Assembly (NCBI GenBank): GCA_015068905.1
Contig: SVJQ01000010.1
Coordinates: 1-57,022, forward strand
DNA: 57,022 bases
From: Oscillospiraceae bacterium
GTDB taxonomy: Bacteria > Bacillota > Clostridia > UBA1381 > UBA9506
Direction of reading: 5' to 3'
The position numbers and the translations under genes were made by a program. Positions 9,574-18,205 of the stretch are shown in pieces (the stretch's first letter is position 1; each line of letters starts with the position of its first letter). Under the pieces are notes generated by a model. The model ran no database searches and was not told the origin of the DNA. It saw only the letters and a program-made list of their open reading frames with translations.

Positions 9574-11991
9574 ATGATACAATTTGACAAGGAAACCTTA
9601 AAGAAAAGAATTGAAGAAACTATGATGCGCCGCTTTGGTTGCGCCCCCAGCGAAGCAACTAAAGTTCAGTTTTACAGAGCCGTTTGCCTGATGCTGCGTG
9701 AGTTGCTTTCAGATATGCACGGCGCTTATAGCACAGAAAACAAAAAGAAAAAGGCAAAACAGGTTTATTATATGTCTATGGAGTTTTTAACCGGCCCCTC
9801 CCTATACAATCACGCCTTTAATCTGGAGCTGAAGGAGTCACTCTCTGAGGCACTTTCAGACTTCGGCATTTCTTTTGAGGACTTATGTCACATGGAGCCG
9901 GATGCAGGTTTGGGTAACGGTGGCCTTGGTCGTCTTGCCGCCTGCTATTTAGATGCCCTCACAACCATCGGCGTGCCGGCTACCGGCTTTTCCATCCGCT
10001 ATGAATTCGGCATTTTTAAACAAAAAATTGTGGATGGCTGGCAAATGGAATTTCCGGATAACTGGCTGGAGCTTGGTGACGTTTGGCTGCAGCCCCGAAA
10101 GGAGGATGCCGTTAAAATTGTCTTTGGCGGCCATGTATCAGAAAACTGGGAAAACGGCAAAAATACCATTACCTATCACGACGCATCAACTGTGGTTGCC
10201 ATTCCTCATGATATGCTCATCTCCGGCTATGGAACCGAAGCGGTGAACCGACTGGTGCTTTGGAGTGCAAGCTCTGATGACCGGCTGAATATGGACTTAT
10301 TTTCCCGCGGGGAATATGTCCGTGCTATGGAGGAAAGTTCAAAAGCAGAGGCTATCTCTAAGGTCTTATACCCTGCCGATGACCACTATCAGGGCAAAGA
10401 GCTGCGCCTGAAGCAGCAGTATTTATTAGTCAGCGCCTCCCTGCAGAGTATTATAAAAGACTTCTTTAAGAAAACCGATGATATTACAAAGCTCCCTGAA
10501 ATGGTTGCCATTCACATTAACGATACCCACCCCTCACTTTGCGTGCCGGAGCTGATGCGTATTTTAATGGATGACCACGGCCTTAGCTGGGAGAAAGCGT
10601 GGAGCCTCACAACCAAGACCTTAACTTACACCAACCACACCATTATGAGTGAGGCGCTAGAGGTCTGGCCCGTTTCACTTTTTTCAGCACTTCTCCCCCG
10701 TATCTATCAGATTGTTTGCGAAATTGACCGCCGGTTTTTGCTGTTTTTAAATGAAAAATATGCCGGCGATAATACCAAAATCAATTATATGAGAATTATT
10801 GAGGGCGACCGTGTTAAAATGGCAAACCTTTGCCTTGCCTGCTGTCATAAGGTGAATGGTGTGTCAAGCCTTCATACCCAGATTTTAAAAGAAGATGTCT
10901 TTCGTGATTTTCATCAGGTTATGCCCGGCAAGTTTTTAAATGTGACAAACGGCATTGCCTATCGCCGCTGGCTGTGTCAGGCAAATCCTGAGCTAACCCG
11001 CTTTTTATGTGAGCTGATTGGTGACGGCTTTTTAACGGATGCAAACAAACTGTCAGACTTAAAGAAGTATAAAGACGATACCGCCGTTTTAGACGAGCTG
11101 CAAAAAATCAAGCTGAAAAATAAGCTCCGTTTGGTTTCATATATTCAGGAGCATAACGGCATTTTGGTTGACCCGGCATCCTTGTTTGATGTGCAGGTCA
11201 AGCGCTTGCACGAATATAAGCGCCAACTACTGAATGCTCTGCATATTTTATATCTGTACCGCAATTTACTTGAAAACCCCGATCAGAACTTTCAGCCACG
11301 CACCTTTATTTTCGGTGCCAAAGCTTCTGCCGGTTATGCCATGGCAAAGCAAATTATCCACTTTATTCACGCCATTGCGCGAGAAGTCAATGCAAATCCC
11401 GTCACACGCGACAAATTAAAGGTCATTTTTATGGAGGATTATCGCGTGTCACTAGCTGAGCTGATTATCCCGGCTGCGGATATTTCAGAGCAAATCTCCG
11501 TTGCCGGCAAAGAAGCATCCGGCACAGGCAATATGAAGCTGATGATTAACGGTGCCGTAACCTTGGGCACCTTAGATGGCGCCAATGTAGAAATCCGTCA
11601 GGCGGTGGGGGATGAAAACATCTTTCTGTTCGGTATGACCGCTGACCGGGTGCTGGCGCGCCTTCGTGAGGGGTATGACCCCGGGCAGATTCTTGCCAAA
11701 GATGATGTAGCAAGAACGGCTATTGACTATATGAAGCAGGGCGTTGGCGGCACAGACTTTTCTACTCTGGTGCACTCTCTGACCGGTCACGGTCAGGACC
11801 CCTATATGACATTGGCTGATTTTTCAGACTATGCCCGGGCACAAAAATCCGTTGACCGCACTTTTGCTGACCATGAACGGTTTAACCGCATGTCTCTTTG
11901 CAACATTGCAGGTGCAGGTATCTTCTCATCGGACCGAAGCGTTTTAGAGTACTGCGAAAACATCTGGAATGTAAAAAGCACAACAAAGTGA
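9574..11991 (+). CDS. glgP: Glycogen/starch phosphorylase (GT35)
   Basis: Releases glucose-1-phosphate from glycogen using inorganic phosphate and pyridoxal phosphate. 805 residues from the ATG at 9574, preceded by GGAAAGG; an in-frame TTG at 9553 overlaps that ribosome site and is unlikely. Signature regions: YYMSMEFLTGPSL near the N-terminus, DAGLGNGGLGRLAACY, and the PLP site EASGTGNMKLMINGA with K655. The gene sits in the same operon as the synthesis genes, so synthesis and breakdown are co-expressed and flux must be set by enzyme-level control. Confidence 0.96.
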   Translation: MIQFDKETLKKRIEETMMRRFGCAPSEATKVQFYRAVCLMLRELLSDMHGAYSTENKKKKAKQVYYMSMEFLTGPSLYNHAFNLELKESLSEALSDFGISFEDLCHMEPDAGLGNGGLGRLAACYLDALTTIGVPATGFSIRYEFGIFKQKIVDGWQMEFPDNWLELGDVWLQPRKEDAVKIVFGGHVSENWENGKNTITYHDASTVVAIPHDMLISGYGTEAVNRLVLWSASSDDRLNMDLFSRGEYVRAMEESSKAEAISKVLYPADDHYQGKELRLKQQYLLVSASLQSIIKDFFKKTDDITKLPEMVAIHINDTHPSLCVPELMRILMDDHGLSWEKAWSLTTKTLTYTNHTIMSEALEVWPVSLFSALLPRIYQIVCEIDRRFLLFLNEKYAGDNTKINYMRIIEGDRVKMANLCLACCHKVNGVSSLHTQILKEDVFRDFHQVMPGKFLNVTNGIAYRRWLCQANPELTRFLCELIGDGFLTDANKLSDLKKYKDDTAVLDELQKIKLKNKLRLVSYIQEHNGILVDPASLFDVQVKRLHEYKRQLLNALHILYLYRNLLENPDQNFQPRTFIFGAKASAGYAMAKQIIHFIHAIAREVNANPVTRDKLKVIFMEDYRVSLAELIIPAADISEQISVAGKEASGTGNMKLMINGAVTLGTLDGANVEIRQAVGDENIFLFGMTADRVLARLREGYDPGQILAKDDVARTAIDYMKQGVGGTDFSTLVHSLTGHGQDPYMTLADFSDYARAQKSVDRTFADHERFNRMSLCNIAGAGIFSSDRSVLEYCENIWNVKSTTK

Positions 11992-12000
11992 GGAATAAAT

Positions 12001-13839
12001 ATGGAATTTTTATTTGACAGCCGAAGCAAGCATTTTAAAATTCCCTTTGGCTGTATCAAATCCGGTGAAACACTCACCATCACAGTCTATGTAAAGGACG
12101 CCGGGGAAACCGGCGTCCTTTTTAAGCTTTTTGAAGATGGCAAAGAGCCTATATGTCACGAAATGAAACAGCAAGAGCAAAAAAACGGTTACAACGTTTA
12201 CACCTGCTCTGTTGTATTTGAAAAGACAGGTCTTTTTTTCTATTATTTTACGTTATCTGCCTGTGAAGGTTTCATAAACATTTTTCGTGATGAAAAAAAC
12301 AGACCTGTTCTCCATCACGGCAGTTCGTGGCAAATAACCTGCTATGCGCCATCATATTCCCTGCACAAGGAATGGTTGGGTCGTGTGATGTATCAGATTT
12401 TTCCCGACCGATTTAACAAGCAGGGTGATTGTGACACAAGTGACAAGTTAACGCCCTTTTACCTGCACGAATCCCCCGATGAACTGCCTGTGTATGAGCC
12501 GGATGAAACAGGCATTATACAAAACAATGATTTCTTTGGCGGCAATCTGCAGGGCATCATAGAAAAACTGCCATATCTGAAAAATTTAGGTGTCGGCACA
12601 ATCTATTTAAACCCTGTTTTCAAAGCCTTTTCAAACCATCGCTATGATACGGCAGACTATCTGCAGGTTGACCCCTTGCTTGGAACTAATGACGACTTTC
12701 GCCGTTTGTGCGAAAGTGCTCATAACCTTAATATAAAGGTTATATTAGACGGGGTGTTCTCCCACACAGGCAGCGACAGCCTGTATTTTGATATCCACAA
12801 CCGCTTTGGGATGGGTGCCTATCACAATCCCGATTCGCCATACCGCAGTTGGTATCAGTTTCATGATTATCCACATCACTACGCCACTTGGTGGGGCATT
12901 TCTACCCTGCCCTGCACCGATGAGATGAATCCTGATTTTTGCAATTTTATTTTCGGCAAGGTTACCCCTTACTGGCTCTCTTTGGGGGCAGACGGTTGGC
13001 GGCTTGACGTGGCAGATGAACTGCCGGAGGCATTTTTAGAAAAGCTCTACAGCACCGTCAAACAGAAAAATCCGGAGGCTATTGTTCTGGGTGAGGTCTG
13101 GGAGGATGCCTCAAACAAAATCAGCTACGGCGTGCGGCGCAGATATCTGCAGGGCAAAAGCCTTGACTCTGTGATGAATTACGTCTGGCGGGATGCCATC
13201 ATCCGTTTTGCCCGTGGCGAGGCATCTGCCGAGGATTTACAAGAGGCGGTTATGACCCTCTGCGAGCACTATCCGCCTGATAGCCTGCATACCGCTATGA
13301 ACCTGCTTTCCACTCACGACACTCCGCGGATTCTCACCACACTCGGTATTGATTTCGTTCCTGAAAGTAAAAAAGACCGCGCCATATTCCGGTTGACGGA
13401 TGCTCAAAGAACGCTCGGCAAAAATCGTCTGTTTCTTGCCGCTTTTTTGGCCTTTTGTCTGCCGGGCAGCCCCTGTATCTATTACGGCGACGAAATCGGT
13501 CTTGAGGCCTTCGAAGACCCCTTTAACAGAGGATATATGGGAAGCATAACCGGAGATGATGAGATAACCGCTTGTTTTCGTTCACTTGCCGATATGAAGA
13601 ATCAATCCCCCGCCCTGCGCTTTGGCGACCTGATACCCCTTTTTGCGGAGAACGGCTTGTTCGCCTTTTACCGAATAGAAGGTACTGAGAAAATTCTGTG
13701 TCTTGTCAATAACAACGATAAGCCAAGGCACTTTCATGCCGACGGCGAAATTTTGTTTGGAAAAAATTATACGCAAAAAGACAATGAGCTGATTCTCTTT
13801 CAATACGGCTGTGCGGCGATTGCTGTCACAAGGCAATAA
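12001..13839 (+). CDS. GH13 alpha-glucan hydrolase (neopullulanase/cyclomaltodextrinase-like)
   Basis: 612 residues. A beta-rich N-terminal region (1-115) resembles the carbohydrate-binding N domain of neopullulanase-type enzymes. The GH13 barrel follows, starting at GRVMYQIFPDRFN. Catalytic triad visible: nucleophile D336 (WRLDVADEL), acid/base E365 (VLGEVWED) and D440 (LLSTHDTPRI). There is no signal peptide, so it acts in the cytoplasm, presumably trimming limit dextrins or branch points left by GlgP. The start lies nine bases past the glgP stop, with GAGG overlapping the glgP end. The exact specificity (pullulan, cyclodextrin, maltodextrin) cannot be read from the sequence. Confidence 0.88.
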   Translation: MEFLFDSRSKHFKIPFGCIKSGETLTITVYVKDAGETGVLFKLFEDGKEPICHEMKQQEQKNGYNVYTCSVVFEKTGLFFYYFTLSACEGFINIFRDEKNRPVLHHGSSWQITCYAPSYSLHKEWLGRVMYQIFPDRFNKQGDCDTSDKLTPFYLHESPDELPVYEPDETGIIQNNDFFGGNLQGIIEKLPYLKNLGVGTIYLNPVFKAFSNHRYDTADYLQVDPLLGTNDDFRRLCESAHNLNIKVILDGVFSHTGSDSLYFDIHNRFGMGAYHNPDSPYRSWYQFHDYPHHYATWWGISTLPCTDEMNPDFCNFIFGKVTPYWLSLGADGWRLDVADELPEAFLEKLYSTVKQKNPEAIVLGEVWEDASNKISYGVRRRYLQGKSLDSVMNYVWRDAIIRFARGEASAEDLQEAVMTLCEHYPPDSLHTAMNLLSTHDTPRILTTLGIDFVPESKKDRAIFRLTDAQRTLGKNRLFLAAFLAFCLPGSPCIYYGDEIGLEAFEDPFNRGYMGSITGDDEITACFRSLADMKNQSPALRFGDLIPLFAENGLFAFYRIEGTEKILCLVNNNDKPRHFHADGEILFGKNYTQKDNELILFQYGCAAIAVTRQ

Positions 13840-13885
13840 CTTTTTGCATATAATAGTAAAAAACCTATCCTAAGGCGGTGACACC

Positions 13886-14590
13886 ATGCGGCTGGGCGAT
13901 AAAAAGCGAATTTGCATCCGAAACGGCAAAGCCAAAAAAAGAAAATTCTCCATCGGGCTTTTGATGCTTTTGCTTGTCACCATGGTGTTTGGCGGACTGG
14001 TTTATTTTTTCAAAATTGTCCGCCCCGTTATGGTGGAGCTTGCCATGTCAGAGGTCACAACACAGGCTGAACTTGCCATGCACCGGGTGATTGGAAAAAT
14101 GTTTCAAGGCATCGACTGTCGTGAACTGGTCAGAATCTCACAGCTCGAAGATGGCACCGTCAGCTCTATCAGCTCTGATATGAGCCGGGTGAACGAGCTA
14201 AAGGCTGAAGCCTCCATCGCCATAGCAGAAGAAATCGCAGCCATTGACCAAATTGATTTTGCCATTCCACTCGGCACCCTGACGGGCAACGACATAACCG
14301 CCGGCATTGGTCCACGGGTGCCTATACAGCTTATGCCCTACGGCAGTGTAAGTGTCAGCTTTCACACAGATTTTACTGAAACCGGCATCAACCAAACCTT
14401 GCTTTCTGTAAACCTGTCAGCAAAGACCACTGTTGGCATCGTGATTCCCTCAGCCACAATGACAGAGGAGGTCACCACCGACATTCCCATTACACAAACC
14501 GTGATTGTCGGCAAAATTCCGGATAACTATGTTAACATCGGTGAGCTTGGCGAAAATTATGAAAGCGATGTTCTGGATATTATCGGATAG
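13886..14590 (+). CDS. yunB: Sporulation protein YunB
   Basis: 234 residues: a basic N-terminus, one membrane segment (about 23-43, GLLMLLLVTMVFGGLVYFF) and an extracytoplasmic domain. The conserved YunB run of IPLGTLTGNDITAGIGPRVP is followed by repeated beta strands. In Bacillus, yunB is a SigE-dependent gene needed for efficient sporulation; its molecular role is unknown. It follows the amylase by 46 bases, with AAGGCGGTGA as ribosome site. A TATAAT-like element lies at 13849-13854 without a matching -35 box. Sporulation genes thus flank the glycogen operon on both sides. Confidence 0.85.
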   Translation: MRLGDKKRICIRNGKAKKRKFSIGLLMLLLVTMVFGGLVYFFKIVRPVMVELAMSEVTTQAELAMHRVIGKMFQGIDCRELVRISQLEDGTVSSISSDMSRVNELKAEASIAIAEEIAAIDQIDFAIPLGTLTGNDITAGIGPRVPIQLMPYGSVSVSFHTDFTETGINQTLLSVNLSAKTTVGIVIPSATMTEEVTTDIPITQTVIVGKIPDNYVNIGELGENYESDVLDIIG

Positions 14591-14632
14591 AAAAAGGCGG
14601 TGTAAAAATGATTTTTTACACCGCCTTTTTTA
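14591..14632. terminator. Bidirectional Rho-independent terminator
   Basis: Perfect 18-bp inverted repeat (14591-14608 with 14613-14630), 4-base loop and T/A runs on both sides. It separates plus-strand yunB from the convergent minus-strand DUF4430 gene, whose TAA stop at 14630-14632 touches the hairpin. It can serve both. Confidence 0.95.
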
Positions 14633-15310
14633 ATTAAACATACTGCACCGGTAAAAAAATTCTATCTTGTCACCGTTTTTGAGCTTATACTGTGAGCAAC
14701 CGTATCGGGGTTCTATGCCGTTAACTTTATACATCCAGCCCGAGGTGTCCCCACAGTCAAATTCATACAGATTGCCAATGCCCTCAATATATGCTGAATT
14801 GTACATTGGATTGTTGACAAACTCTAAGTGAATCTTGCTGTTTTTCAGTTCCCGAAGCAACACGTCAAAAACAGACTCACCCTCTGAAAAAGAAACCGTC
14901 TGCTCGGGAAACATGATTCCATTATCAGGGATAATACTCTGCTTTTCTTCTGCCAGTTTATCCATATGAAGAAGCACGTCATCGCACCGGACTGACAAGG
15001 TGCAGGTGAGTTCTTCACGTGCCGGTGCCTCGCTTGCCGGTGTGAGGGTCGGCTCTTTTTGAGCTGTTGGCTCCTCAGATGTTTCTAACTTTTCCGGCTG
15101 CTCTGCTTCCGGCAAGCTGATTTGGGTTGTGACCGGCGTTTTTTCAGGCATTTGTTCATGTTCAACCACTGGACTTTCAAGCCCTTCCTGCGCCGGACAG
15201 GAGGAATCTACCGACGCAGGCTTTTGAGTTGTGAGCAGTCCACCAGCCAAAAGGCTGAAAGCAACAACAGCCAATAGAAAAATAATTAAAAATATATTCT
15301 TTCGTTTCAT
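14630..15310 (-). CDS. Membrane-tethered DUF4430 (transcobalamin-like) protein
   Basis: 226 residues. An uncleaved signal anchor (about 5-26) has no lipobox Cys. A Glu/Pro/Thr-rich spacer (about 30-100) follows, then one DUF4430 domain (about 101-226) with the family's hydrophobic beta pattern, GDTSGWMYKVNG near residue 187 and a conserved C-terminal GDKIEFFYR. DUF4430 is related to the C-terminal beta domain of eukaryotic intrinsic factor and transcobalamin. The start ATG overlaps the stop of the upstream 837-residue gene by four bases, so translation is probably coupled and the gene shares the B12 riboswitch. Inferred role: corrinoid binding at the outer membrane face, perhaps passing it on from the SLH-anchored partner. 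Ligand not proven. Confidence 0.82.
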   Translation of the reverse strand: MKRKNIFLIIFLLAVVAFSLLAGGLLTTQKPASVDSSCPAQEGLESPVVEHEQMPEKTPVTTQISLPEAEQPEKLETSEEPTAQKEPTLTPASEAPAREELTCTLSVRCDDVLLHMDKLAEEKQSIIPDNGIMFPEQTVSFSEGESVFDVLLRELKNSKIHLEFVNNPMYNSAYIEGIGNLYEFDCGDTSGWMYKVNGIEPRYGCSQYKLKNGDKIEFFYRCSMFN

Positions 15311-17820
15311 TTTTCAATACCCTGTAAAAAGCGCATTAGCATTGTTGCCACCTCGGCTCTTGTTGCTGTGCTGTCCGGCGCAAGCTGACCATTTTGGTTG
15401 CCCCGCAAAATGCCGGTATCTACTGCGTAGCGCATAGCATCCTGTGCATAGGATGACACAGACCCTGCATCACTGTAAGAAAGAATATCAGTATCCGTCT
15501 TTGTTTCATGGCCCATGAGCGTCGCATAGCGATAAAGAATTACAGCAAGCTGTTCTCTTGTGATGCTGTCATCCGGTGCAAATTTATCGTCAGATACACC
15601 CTGCACAAGGCCGCTGCTTGCCGCCCAGTTCACACCATCTGTGTACCAGCTGTCACCGGCAACATCTGCAAAAAGATTGTTTTGTGTCTGTTCTTTCGGC
15701 TCTGCCACACGGTATAAAACCGTAACGAGCATTGCACGGGTCATAGACTGATGCGGCGAAAAGCCTGCACCGGTGCCGTTAAATAACTTATTGTTATACG
15801 CATATTCCACAGCTGTATAGTACCATTCATCTTTTTTGACATCTGAAAATACTGTTTCAATCGGCGCTGCCTGCTCCGGTTCTGCTTCGGTTTTTTCTTC
15901 TATGTTCTCTGTTTCAGACTCGGTTTCTGTCTTTTCCTCATCTTTCTTATCTACAATAACAGACCCTCCGCCACCGGCTGATGAGGGCTTTCGTTCAAGT
16001 AAAATTGTAACGGTTTTTGCTTCCCGTTGTTCTGCCTCTTCTGCGCTGATTGTCAGCGTGCCTGTTTGTTCTTTGTAAGAAGATGCCGTTACAGTGTAAG
16101 AGTATTCACCCTCGCCAAGGTCAAAAACATTGTTTGAAAGCTCTGATACGCCCTCTATTGTCACTATAGCACTAGAGGGGATGACGGTAAATATAACCGG
16201 ACACGCCACCGCGCCGGTAACGTTTGCTTCATCCATAGCTGAAGCTGAAAAGTCGTACATAATCTTGCCGGTTTCCTCTTTTAAAAGACGCCAAGCCAAA
16301 AGGCCACGAAAGCCCTGCTCGGTTGCAAAGGCATTGGGGAAGCCGTTTAAGTCTTCATTGGCCACAGAAAGCAAGCCATCAAGTAAGCTTTTTTCTCCAT
16401 TTACATTTATCACTTCTGATGCATCAATGCCTGTGGCTGAAAGACCGCAAATTGCAAGGCCTGTTGAGGCTGATTCATAGCCCTCAAACCCGTCAATCAA
16501 GCCATCCTCCCGCTGCTCTGCCTGCAAAATTTCTATCGTTTCAGCTACTGCCGCATCTACCTCGGTGTTATCCTCACAATAGGGCGCAAGAGCCAATAGC
16601 ATAGGTGTCAGCGCATCTGTGCCTGATGCGGTGTCCTGCCAGGAACTTTTGCTGCTAAGCGCCGCATCAATCAGCCATGCCAACTGTTCAGTACTTGCAT
16701 ATCCCTCTGCCTGCCGCAGAGCAATCATAACATAAGGTAGGGTGTAAATATTAGTTACAGCCTCGTCCTCGCTGTCAACTAAGGCAAGAAGCTTGTCTAC
16801 CAAGTTAATTTTTTCAAACTCAGCCGTGTACAGCTTTTGGGCGTCATAACCCAAAGCACGAAGCGCCAGAATGGATTTTGCCAAATCCCCCGGTCTGGTT
16901 GCACTTTGGATAAATGCAGAGATTTCTGCAAGACCTTCTTGTTTTCTTTCTTCACTCAGACAATAGTCACTTTCGGGAAATAACTCTTCATACACTGCCA
17001 TATCCGCTAAAATCCAGGGTAAATTGCCGCCGGCTGTTGTAAAATCACACGCGCTATAATGCTGCGCAATGTTGTGGATAATTTGAATCGCCGGATTGGT
17101 TGTAACCTGAATCATACAAACAGGTGCTGTAATGGCAGGCACCTCTACATTATTTAAAATCTTTGTCTTTTTTGCAGAGATAAGATAGTTGCCCTCTTCT
17201 TCAAAATAAAGGGTGGCAACGCCATTTTCATCTGTCACAAGCTCTGTTTCCTCACCATTTATGATAATCGTCGCACCCTCACAGGGAGAAAAGACCGTGT
17301 TCCAGTTTTCGTCATAGCCACTGGCGTATGAAAGAGATAGGGAAATTTCCTTTTCTGTGTACCCTTCCTCCACTGCACTTTCAAATCTTGCATAACTTTC
17401 CGTTTCAGGGTATAAATTTTTGTAAATGCAAGCATCTATACTGTCTCCGTCCTCCACTTCGTGACTTGGACCCATGACAGATTCCCGTCCGCCATTAACC
17501 TGATAGCCGAAATTATAACTGGTATCGCCCCACAGTTTAGCAATACCCAGACCCCACTCCTCGCTGTAGCTAGTGGCATACGCCTCTGCCCCGTCAGGAT
17601 GATACAAAGCGTGTGCCCGTGCGAGCACATCATCAATCGTATAGCTAGCCTGACCGCTAAGCTCTACGGGCATATATGCCATTGTATCTCCGTCTTTGTC
17701 AGTCACAAATTCGCCGTATTGACTGACAGAAAGATATACAGTAATTCCGCCCTCAGCGTATACCGGCACAACGCACAAGAGCATACAAAAAACCATGAGT
17801 ACTGATAACATTCTTTTCAT
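15307..17820 (-). CDS. SLH-anchored transcobalamin/intrinsic-factor-like protein under B12 riboswitch
   Basis: 837-residue exported protein. Signal peptide about 1-22. A DUF4430-type beta domain lies at about 25-140 (SYTIDDVLARAHAL; FGYQVNGG). An Ig-like/carboxypeptidase-regulatory-like module lies at about 155-240. A helical repeat region at about 242-520 (PGDLAKSILALRALGYD, GLIDGFEGYESASTGLAICG) resembles the prenyltransferase/alpha-alpha toroid seen in intrinsic factor. Next come a PEGA-like beta module (about 540-610), an acidic linker (612-655) and three SLH domains (about 657-700, 716-765, 779-830) for anchoring to cell-wall polymer. Eukaryotic cobalamin carriers are built from just these two ligand-gripping parts, here in reverse order. 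The cobalamin riboswitch directly upstream strongly supports corrinoid binding. Function inferred, not demonstrated. Confidence 0.85.
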   Translation of the reverse strand: MKRMLSVLMVFCMLLCVVPVYAEGGITVYLSVSQYGEFVTDKDGDTMAYMPVELSGQASYTIDDVLARAHALYHPDGAEAYATSYSEEWGLGIAKLWGDTSYNFGYQVNGGRESVMGPSHEVEDGDSIDACIYKNLYPETESYARFESAVEEGYTEKEISLSLSYASGYDENWNTVFSPCEGATIIINGEETELVTDENGVATLYFEEEGNYLISAKKTKILNNVEVPAITAPVCMIQVTTNPAIQIIHNIAQHYSACDFTTAGGNLPWILADMAVYEELFPESDYCLSEERKQEGLAEISAFIQSATRPGDLAKSILALRALGYDAQKLYTAEFEKINLVDKLLALVDSEDEAVTNIYTLPYVMIALRQAEGYASTEQLAWLIDAALSSKSSWQDTASGTDALTPMLLALAPYCEDNTEVDAAVAETIEILQAEQREDGLIDGFEGYESASTGLAICGLSATGIDASEVINVNGEKSLLDGLLSVANEDLNGFPNAFATEQGFRGLLAWRLLKEETGKIMYDFSASAMDEANVTGAVACPVIFTVIPSSAIVTIEGVSELSNNVFDLGEGEYSYTVTASSYKEQTGTLTISAEEAEQREAKTVTILLERKPSSAGGGGSVIVDKKDEEKTETESETENIEEKTEAEPEQAAPIETVFSDVKKDEWYYTAVEYAYNNKLFNGTGAGFSPHQSMTRAMLVTVLYRVAEPKEQTQNNLFADVAGDSWYTDGVNWAASSGLVQGVSDDKFAPDDSITREQLAVILYRYATLMGHETKTDTDILSYSDAGSVSSYAQDAMRYAVDTGILRGNQNGQLAPDSTATRAEVATMLMRFLQGIEK

Positions 17821-17854
17821 TTGTCTACCTTCTTTTCTGTGAAATTTTGCATAT

Positions 17855-17891
17855 AAAAAAGCTGTGGTAACTTAAAAAAGTTACCACAGCT
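17855..17891 (-). terminator. Riboswitch-controlled intrinsic terminator
   Basis: On the minus strand, a perfect 14-bp stem (17860-17873 with 17878-17891), tight A/T loop and six T residues. It stands between the cobalamin aptamer and the start codon at 17820, so it is the expression platform: B12 bound, terminator forms, surface genes off. Confidence 0.9.
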
Positions 17892-17983
17892 GAGTTTTCC
17901 TGTGATATAATCACAAATTGCGCGCCAAAATAAAGCCATTACGGCTTTTCGCAATAAAATAACTCCCATACGGAATTATATCA

Positions 17984-18190
17984 AAGCAGGTCTTCCGACT
18001 CATATCATATTAAGCCACGCTTAGCATTTTTATGTTCTGCCTTCTCAGTTTCCCAATGACCGGCTTTCACCGACGAACACAAAAACTTTGATATATACGG
18101 CGACAGTTATCGTCACGGATTCTAACCGTGTTCCCTTTCCACCTGCGATGCCCATACAGCACCGCCGACACTTTGTGTGAGCATATTCAA
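17984..18190 (-). ncRNA. Cobalamin (B12) riboswitch aptamer
   Basis: Read on the minus strand, the conserved blocks appear in order: AAAGGGAACACGG at about 18121-18137 with GAATCCGTGACG after it, ACTGTCGCCG, GGTGAAAGCCGG, then TTGGGAAACTGAGAAGGC, and the B12 box AGTCGGAAGACCTGC at 17986-18000. These match the adenosylcobalamin class in sequence and spacing. The 5' edge is approximate and abuts the ychF stop at 18206. An intrinsic terminator follows 95 bases on. It controls the two transcobalamin-like genes. The 17821-18205 gap is fully explained by this leader. Confidence 0.93.
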
Positions 18191-18205
18191 TTGTTTTATA
18201 TCATA

